This document shows, in pieces, positions 21,028-25,445 of a DNA stretch of 25,445 nt. Source of the DNA: Bacteroidales bacterium (lineage in GTDB: Bacteria; Bacteroidota; Bacteroidia; Bacteroidales; P3). Position 1 is the first letter of the stretch, and each line of letters starts with the position of its first letter. A program made the translations under genes and the position numbers. Under the pieces are notes generated by a model. It was not told the origin of the DNA and made no database searches. It was given only the letters and a program-made list of their open reading frames with translations. The DNA lies in NCBI GenBank assembly GCA_017545365.1, contig JAFWOP010000059.1, forward strand, positions 1-25,445. Reading direction: 5' to 3'.

Positions 21028-21777
21028 CTATTCGTTGTCAAATGGTTCGGGATAGTCCACCAGCACCACCCTCACCGAGGGGTGCTGGGCAATGAGGCGG
21101 CTGTGCGCCACGTTGCTGTCGTTATATTCGCGCGGAGTGTCCCAGATATGGATATTCTCAGTAGGGAAGGAGTCGGCCAACAGGGGAAACATGTGGTAGT
21201 CGCCGCTCAGGGCATCGGGGTGCAACGAGTCGATTTGCTGACGTAGCTTGTTGGCCCAATGCTTGTTTGAACTGCCCGTCCACCAGTTGTTCTCCACCCA
21301 AAAGATGACCCTCAGCCCCGAATCTTTCACAATCTGCAAGGCCCTGAGGTCCTCGCTCTCCACCATAACGTGCTGCTTGATATTGTGCCGTCGGGCGGCA
21401 AGGAGTATGTGATGGCTTATCCGTGAGGCATTCTCTGGTGTGAGGTTCTTCATATCAAGCCAATAGTAGTTGCTGTCGGGGTGGTATAGCGAGTCGAGCC
21501 ATGCCTCGAAGGTCAGCCCCCTGATGGTGTCGTACAGTTCATGACCCATAAAGAGTTGGTCTTGGTATTCAGAGTAGTTGAGGTCCACCTCCATCCCTTC
21601 GAAATGGGCTTCTGCCTCGCGCCCCGACCATACCCAGGAAACCCCATGTGCCCATATCTTCGAGTCGGGGTACTCACCGATAGGGCGGTAGAAATTGGTT
21701 CGTTTTGTACACCCGCTAATGGACAAGACGACGAGGCCGAGGGCCAGCGAAAGGTACAATATGCGACTATTTGCCAT
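21028..21777 (-). CDS. PLC/GDPD-like phosphodiesterase-fold lipoprotein
   Basis: A 249-residue lipoprotein with lipobox SISGC (C23). The start of the mature part has the layout of the PLC-like phosphodiesterase barrel: AHGVSW with H44 in place of the usual HRG, then GMEVDL (E63, D65) and LFMGHE (H79, E80) where GDPD enzymes have HD. LTFEAWLDSL followed by YYWLDMKNL (D108, K110) recalls the GDPD-like FAM151 pattern L-T-x-E-x-W-L-D then K-x-D-x-K. This assignment rests on motif spacing, and the exact substrate is unknown. Loss of the Arg in HRG suggests a divergent or altered activity. It overlaps the upstream LtaS-like gene by 11 bases, implying coupled translation. Confidence 0.7.
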   Translation of the reverse strand: MANSRILYLSLALGLVVLSISGCTKRTNFYRPIGEYPDSKIWAHGVSWVWSGREAEAHFEGMEVDLNYSEYQDQLFMGHELYDTIRGLTFEAWLDSLYHPDSNYYWLDMKNLTPENASRISHHILLAARRHNIKQHVMVESEDLRALQIVKDSGLRVIFWVENNWWTGSSNKHWANKLRQQIDSLHPDALSGDYHMFPLLADSFPTENIHIWDTPREYNDSNVAHSRLIAQHPSVRVVLVDYPEPFDNE

Positions 21778-24178
21778 ATTTTACAGATATTTGGATATTC
21801 GAGAGGGCGATGCGGCTGCCGGGCAGCCAGTTGTCCTTCAGGTAGGGTGTCCGCAACTCTATACTCAGCTCGTTGAAGCCTTCTTCGCATATAGAGAATT
21901 CCTTTGCCACACGCACATGGCCCTCATCAGAAATCAGCGTGTACAGAGGTTCGCCATAATGCTGTTTGGTGTCGCCGGTGAAGTAGATGAAGAGGTCGGG
22001 ACACAGTTCTGGCGACAGCCCTTTCGGCATGGTGGCGTCAGCCTCCAGCGTGATACAGACAAGCCTATGCCCCGTTCTGCTTCGTAACCGTTTGGCAGGT
22101 AGTATAGTATATGAATAGCATGGCTCTGGGTAAGAAGTGTCAGGGGTGACAAATACGGCATCAGGTGCAATGATGATTTCCGAAGCCGTGTACTGGCGTT
22201 TGTTGGTCGGGTGGGCGGTCAGGTGGTTGGTCAGGTAGGTGTATGAATAAAGGTAGCGCATCAGCTCCAGCTGCCTCCTGCAGGAGTCCAGCATGGCGGT
22301 GTCTGAGCAAGGGTGCAGCACCAGGTCGCTGCCGAAGGAGTAGAGTTTCTCTTGCGAGAAGTAGTCGGCCGACTGATAGTAGTGGCTATGGTAGATGATG
22401 TCCTGTATCTTATGGTAGTAGTTGACCACCAGAAGGGTCTTGGGCGTGGGGCCGAGGCCGTCGCCCAGCCAGTGTACCGTCGGGTGGGCCGCCAGGCCGT
22501 ACTTGGTGGTGAGGAGGCTGTAGAGCGCCGGGGCCACATCGTTGTGGGTGACGGTGTGTGTGAAGGTGGCATGCCGCCGTATCAGCGGCGACCAAAGGAT
22601 GAGGGGCACATGGTGGTAGGAGAGCTTGTCACCCATCTGGCGGCCCGTGGCGTGGTCGCCGGTGATGACGAAGAGGGTGTTCTCGTAGCCGGGCAGCTGG
22701 CTGTAGCCGTGCATGAAGCTCCGCAACCAGTCGTCGGTGAACAGGCATGCGGGGAAAAGCGATGCCAGCTTGTCGCCCGACGCCGGTCGGCGCAGACGGC
22801 TGGCGCGCCGCTCATACTCGTGCAGCCTCTCTTTGTCGGCCAGCTTCAACTCTTCGTGCATCGAGAGGGTGGTGACGAGCGAGATATGGGGGTCGGCGGG
22901 CGTCTTACGCGAATAGTCGCCCAAATCCTTCAGTGTGCGGACAAACAGCGTGTCGTCGTCATAGCCCCAGCTGTTGGCAGCCATGCGTGAGGGCGATGCG
23001 GCATACTCCTTGAACAGGGGCGAGAGGTAGTCGGTCTGCTGCGCGTTCAGGTATTCGTAGATACAGTCGAAGTTAAAGTCGCCCGCGTAATAGGCGCGGG
23101 TGCTGTACCCTTCCTTCCTCAGTAGCGCGAAGAGGCTGTTGTGGTCGGGCATCACCCCAAACTGGAAACACTTGGGCCCGCCCACAGAACCCGTGATTGC
23201 GGGGACGGCCCCATAGCTGCGCGTAGTGGTGGAGAGGCAGTTGCGCCAATACAGCCCTGTGGCTGCCAGCGAGTCGACGAAAGGCATCGCCCCCGACCCC
23301 ATAATCTCTGCCCCCAGCGATTCCACCAGGATGATGACGATATTGGGCGTCGGGCTGTCCGTCCCGTTGCTCTCGAAATAGGGGGAGAGGAAGGTGTCTT
23401 CGGGTGTGGCACGTTCCAAAGGGTAGTGCGGGTCGAGGGGTGTGCCCCATTCGGGGTGGGTGGCTGTGAGGTCAGCCACCAGCACTTCCTTGTACCCGAC
23501 CAGACTTTCTTTCCGCTCTCTTTTGGGGTGTGACTGCCTGATATATTCGCGGCAGTCGGCCGCCAGGTAGAGGGTCTTGTTCAGAATATAGTGGTCATAG
23601 CCCTCCACCATCAGATGCGACATCTTGAAGATGAGCGACAGCGGCAGCATCAGCCCCATCACCGCTGCCACAGCCCATGCGGCGCGTGTGGGATGCTTGG
23701 CGCGCCACAGTGCGATGGCCGCAAAGCCTCCCGTCAGCAGCAATACCAGCACCACAGGCTTCACAATGCCCATGGCCCCTTTCACGGCCATGAGGGTCTC
23801 GCCCAGGGGGCGTGCCAGCAGCTCGCAGCCCAGCAGGTAGCCGTTGTGCGACACATAGAGCGTCAGCCCCACCTCTGCCAGCAGCAGCACCGCCAGCAGC
23901 ACCGCCGCCGCCACCCGCGCAACCTTCTGCGACCACAGCTGTATCAGCCAATACAGTACCCCTATGCCCAGTGCCGTCCACGACGCCACCACCAGGTTGT
24001 ACACCATGGCGTTGACCCATAGCGGCCTGCCGTTGGGGACCACGGTTCCCAAGACCAGCAGCTCCACCAACTTCAGCACCACCAGCCCGACCATATACAC
24101 CCCCGCTATCGCCAGATAGGGGAGGAGCGATGGCTGCCGCCCGCCATTGCTCGACCGTGCCCTATTTCTTTTTGGCAT
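21767..24178 (-). CDS. LtaS-like membrane phosphotransferase (sulfatase/alkaline phosphatase superfamily)
   Basis: An 803-residue protein. About four to five N-terminal membrane helices (residues 20-185) are followed by an extracytoplasmic catalytic domain (about 278-560). E286 in ILVESLG is the usual metal ligand. The nucleophile region STTTRSYGAVPAI (316-328) should supply T319 or S321. TGDHATG (506-512) carries D508 and H509. Relatives transfer phosphoglycerol or phosphoethanolamine from phospholipids to glycolipids or glycans. About 240 further residues of unknown fold follow, including the C-terminal SRIALSNIQISVKYGK. The start at 24178 (MPKRNRARSS) overlaps the thioesterase gene by 17 bases; a longer reading to 24256 would overlap it by 95 and adds a Ser/Arg-rich stretch with no hallmark. 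It may instead be a sulfatase-like hydrolase. Confidence 0.85.
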   Translation of the reverse strand: MPKRNRARSSNGGRQPSLLPYLAIAGVYMVGLVVLKLVELLVLGTVVPNGRPLWVNAMVYNLVVASWTALGIGVLYWLIQLWSQKVARVAAAVLLAVLLLAEVGLTLYVSHNGYLLGCELLARPLGETLMAVKGAMGIVKPVVLVLLLTGGFAAIALWRAKHPTRAAWAVAAVMGLMLPLSLIFKMSHLMVEGYDHYILNKTLYLAADCREYIRQSHPKRERKESLVGYKEVLVADLTATHPEWGTPLDPHYPLERATPEDTFLSPYFESNGTDSPTPNIVIILVESLGAEIMGSGAMPFVDSLAATGLYWRNCLSTTTRSYGAVPAITGSVGGPKCFQFGVMPDHNSLFALLRKEGYSTRAYYAGDFNFDCIYEYLNAQQTDYLSPLFKEYAASPSRMAANSWGYDDDTLFVRTLKDLGDYSRKTPADPHISLVTTLSMHEELKLADKERLHEYERRASRLRRPASGDKLASLFPACLFTDDWLRSFMHGYSQLPGYENTLFVITGDHATGRQMGDKLSYHHVPLILWSPLIRRHATFTHTVTHNDVAPALYSLLTTKYGLAAHPTVHWLGDGLGPTPKTLLVVNYYHKIQDIIYHSHYYQSADYFSQEKLYSFGSDLVLHPCSDTAMLDSCRRQLELMRYLYSYTYLTNHLTAHPTNKRQYTASEIIIAPDAVFVTPDTSYPEPCYSYTILPAKRLRSRTGHRLVCITLEADATMPKGLSPELCPDLFIYFTGDTKQHYGEPLYTLISDEGHVRVAKEFSICEEGFNELSIELRTPYLKDNWLPGSRIALSNIQISVKYGK

Positions 24179-24548
24179 CAATCTTGGCTTGGAACTTGGC
24201 CGTGTCGATGATGAAACGTTCGTGGCGTCCCTCGCCGATGGGGCCGCACTCGTCAAAGGCCTTGACGGTGAACACCAGCCGCCGCCGGTCCACCTCCACC
24301 AGTTCGCTCTCGCACCATACCTTCATACCCACCGGCGTGGCGGCGGAGTGCGAGATGTCGATGTGGGTGCCCACGGTGCCCTGTCCTGCCTCCAGCAGTG
24401 GGGTGACGCTCTCGTTGCAGGTCTGTTCCATCAACGCCACCAGCATGGGGGTGGCAAAAACCTGTACCAACCCGCTGCCGATGCGGTCGGCGGTGAGGTC
24501 GGGGGTGACCATCTGTTCCCGATGGCCAAGTATACCTTTTTCTATCAT
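24162..24548 (-). CDS. FlK-like hot-dog thioesterase
   Basis: A 128-residue single-domain hot-dog protein. VFATPMLVALMEQTC and GTHIDISHSAATPVG align well with fluoroacetyl-CoA thioesterase FlK of Streptomyces cattleya. The FlK catalytic triad T42, E50 and H76 corresponds to T33, E41 and H67 here with identical spacings of 8 and 26 residues. Fluoroacetate resistance is unlikely as the natural role. Close Bacteroidetes relatives are annotated only as thioesterases, presumably acting on small acyl-CoA or acyl carrier substrates in the cytoplasm. The 17-base overlap with the LtaS-like start places it in the same operon. Confidence 0.85.
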   Translation of the reverse strand: MIEKGILGHREQMVTPDLTADRIGSGLVQVFATPMLVALMEQTCNESVTPLLEAGQGTVGTHIDISHSAATPVGMKVWCESELVEVDRRRLVFTVKAFDECGPIGEGRHERFIIDTAKFQAKIDAKKK

Positions 24549-24550
24549 AA

Positions 24551-24592
24551 TCTATCTTTCCTATCTATTCTCTCTATCCTATCTATTCTCCT
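24551..24592. repeat. short tandem repeat in the gdpD-thioesterase spacer
   Basis: CCTATCTATTCTC occurs at 24560-24572 and again at 24578-24590 with a period of 18, and a degenerate copy precedes it. The repeat covers the GDPD stop codon and the upstream region of the thioesterase start, so copy-number change could alter thioesterase translation. Confidence 0.75.
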
Positions 24593-25394
24593 CAACCAAC
24601 GACTGCATATCCAGCGGCAAGTCGGTGGTGAGCAGGTCCACCTGCAGCCCCCTCAGCTTCCTTGCAACCTCCTGGTCGTTGACGGTCCAGGCGTTGACGG
24701 TCATGCCCAGCTTATGGGCCTCTTCAATCCATTGGGGGTTCTTGAGCAGCTGCTCATAGTGGTAGTCAATGCCGCGGATGCCCCGGGCGTGAAGGTGGCG
24801 GGGCATCATGTCGCTTCCCAGGTATGCCACCGACAGGGTGCGGTCGGCCCTCACCAGCGACATGCAGACATCCATGTCGAAGGAGATAAAGTCGACAGCG
24901 TCCCGCAGGTTGTATTTGTCGACGGCCTTCAGCACCTCGGCAGCCACGTAGTCGACCATCGCGCGGTTGTCCACGGGCTTGATTTCGAAGATTAGGCGTG
25001 TGTGTTTGTTGCGTACCTTCTGCTTTTCGATGGCGTCGGCGTAGGCCTGTAGGAACTGGTCCAGGGTCGGCAGCTTCTCGCCATTGCTGAGCACGTAGCC
25101 CGATAGCTCCTTATAGGGAGTCTTCGCTATGGGCATCTCTTTGATAGAAGGGTCGTGGAAGACGATGGCCACGCTGTCGAGGGTGAACTGCACGTCGAAC
25201 TCGGTGCCGTAGAAGTCGTGGTCCACGGCTATCTGCATAGCGGCGATGCTGTTCTCTGCGGCATCGGCGTATTTGTGGAAACCGCGGTGCGCCACCACTC
25301 CGGCAGTGCCCTTCTCCCATTCGGAAGGCTGCTGGGCTTGCCCGGCCAAAGGTGCCAACAAAGTGGCAAGGAGCAGCAAAATGACTTTATTCAT
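24579..25394 (-). CDS. glycerophosphodiester phosphodiesterase, secreted
   Basis: A 271-residue enzyme with a cleavable signal peptide (MNKVILLLLATLLAPLAGQA). The catalytic motifs of the GDPD family are all present: H36-R37-G, E65-F-D67, H80-D81 and the later IFEIKP. TVNAWTVND and LLTTDLP close the barrel. It would hydrolyse glycerophosphodiesters such as glycerophosphoglycerol or glycerophosphoethanolamine to glycerol-3-phosphate and an alcohol in the periplasm. It is the first gene of the envelope cluster seen here, 30 bases upstream of the thioesterase, and the spacer before it carries the GAGAATT-type repeat. Confidence 0.93.
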   Translation of the reverse strand: MNKVILLLLATLLAPLAGQAQQPSEWEKGTAGVVAHRGFHKYADAAENSIAAMQIAVDHDFYGTEFDVQFTLDSVAIVFHDPSIKEMPIAKTPYKELSGYVLSNGEKLPTLDQFLQAYADAIEKQKVRNKHTRLIFEIKPVDNRAMVDYVAAEVLKAVDKYNLRDAVDFISFDMDVCMSLVRADRTLSVAYLGSDMMPRHLHARGIRGIDYHYEQLLKNPQWIEEAHKLGMTVNAWTVNDQEVARKLRGLQVDLLTTDLPLDMQSLVEENR

Positions 25395-25410
25395 ATTAGT
25401 AATAACTTAA

Positions 25411-25445
25411 TTGGGAGTAATCTCAATTCTCAAATCTCAAATCTC
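25411..25445. repeat. hairpin repeat arm, family A, cut by the window edge
   Basis: ATCTCAATTCTCAAATCTC at about 25423-25441 repeats the TCTCAATT unit of the elements at 15240-15307 and 5635-5720. It lies upstream of the GDPD start. Only one arm is in the window, so the core and opposite arm cannot be checked. Confidence 0.7.

Overview
The window reads as a chromosomal segment of a member of the Bacteroidales, probably Prevotella- or Muribaculum-like, with GC-rich coding DNA. Several features point to Bacteroidetes. There is a GldH lipoprotein, a long RicT/PSP1 protein next to it, a degenerate Bacteroidetes-type ureohydrolase and a FlK-like hot-dog thioesterase. Three promoters match the Bacteroidetes consensus (TTTG, 19 nt, TAnnTTTG), and most genes lack a convincing Shine-Dalgarno sequence.

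Layout. Positions 1-86 hold the start of a transposase that runs off the left edge, followed by about 360 bases of IS-associated non-coding DNA. Positions 446-3644 are a + strand unit: a promoter, a C69-family dipeptidase, a ureohydrolase-fold protein and a terminator. Everything after that is on the minus strand. It begins with a possible small protein (3648-3842) and an ECF sigma factor with its own promoter and terminator (3971-4732). A compact housekeeping operon is then read right to left: DNA polymerase III delta', RicT-like PSP1 protein, GldH, PBP1A-type transglycosylase/transpeptidase and RlmN (11581 down to 4860). Next is a dapB - FecCD permease - FecE ATPase - TonB_C-like secreted protein run (15232 down to 11858), preceded by tRNA-Ala(CGC).

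Positions 15428-18446 look like the remnant of an integrated element. A 15-nt copy of the 3' end of tRNA-Ala(GGC) lies at 15428 and the intact tRNA lies at 18432-18505. TGTGGCA-type repeats cluster at both ends. Between them are an AAA ATPase with DUF4143, a gene fragment, a 23-bp tandem repeat and a nested MITE-like element with 18-bp inverted ends and a 10-11 bp flanking direct repeat. The two tRNA-Ala genes were probably a tandem pair that the element split.

Positions 18665-25394 form a tightly packed, overlapping minus-strand cluster. In transcription order it is GDPD-family phosphodiesterase, FlK-like thioesterase, LtaS-like membrane phosphotransferase, PLC/GDPD-like lipoprotein, GH29 fucosidase lipoprotein and EamA transporter. 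Its composition suggests a role in making and trimming phosphoglycerol-type or glycan decorations at the cell envelope; this is inference.

Two families of hairpin-forming intergenic repeats run through the window. The family built on GAGAATT units occurs between tRNA-Ala(CGC) and dapB, at the right edge, and, unusually, inside the reading frame of rlmN, where it adds about 24 residues without breaking the frame. The second family (TGAATGTG units followed by TAACGAATTAACACATT) lies between the first two genes and again at the pbp1A/rlmN junction.
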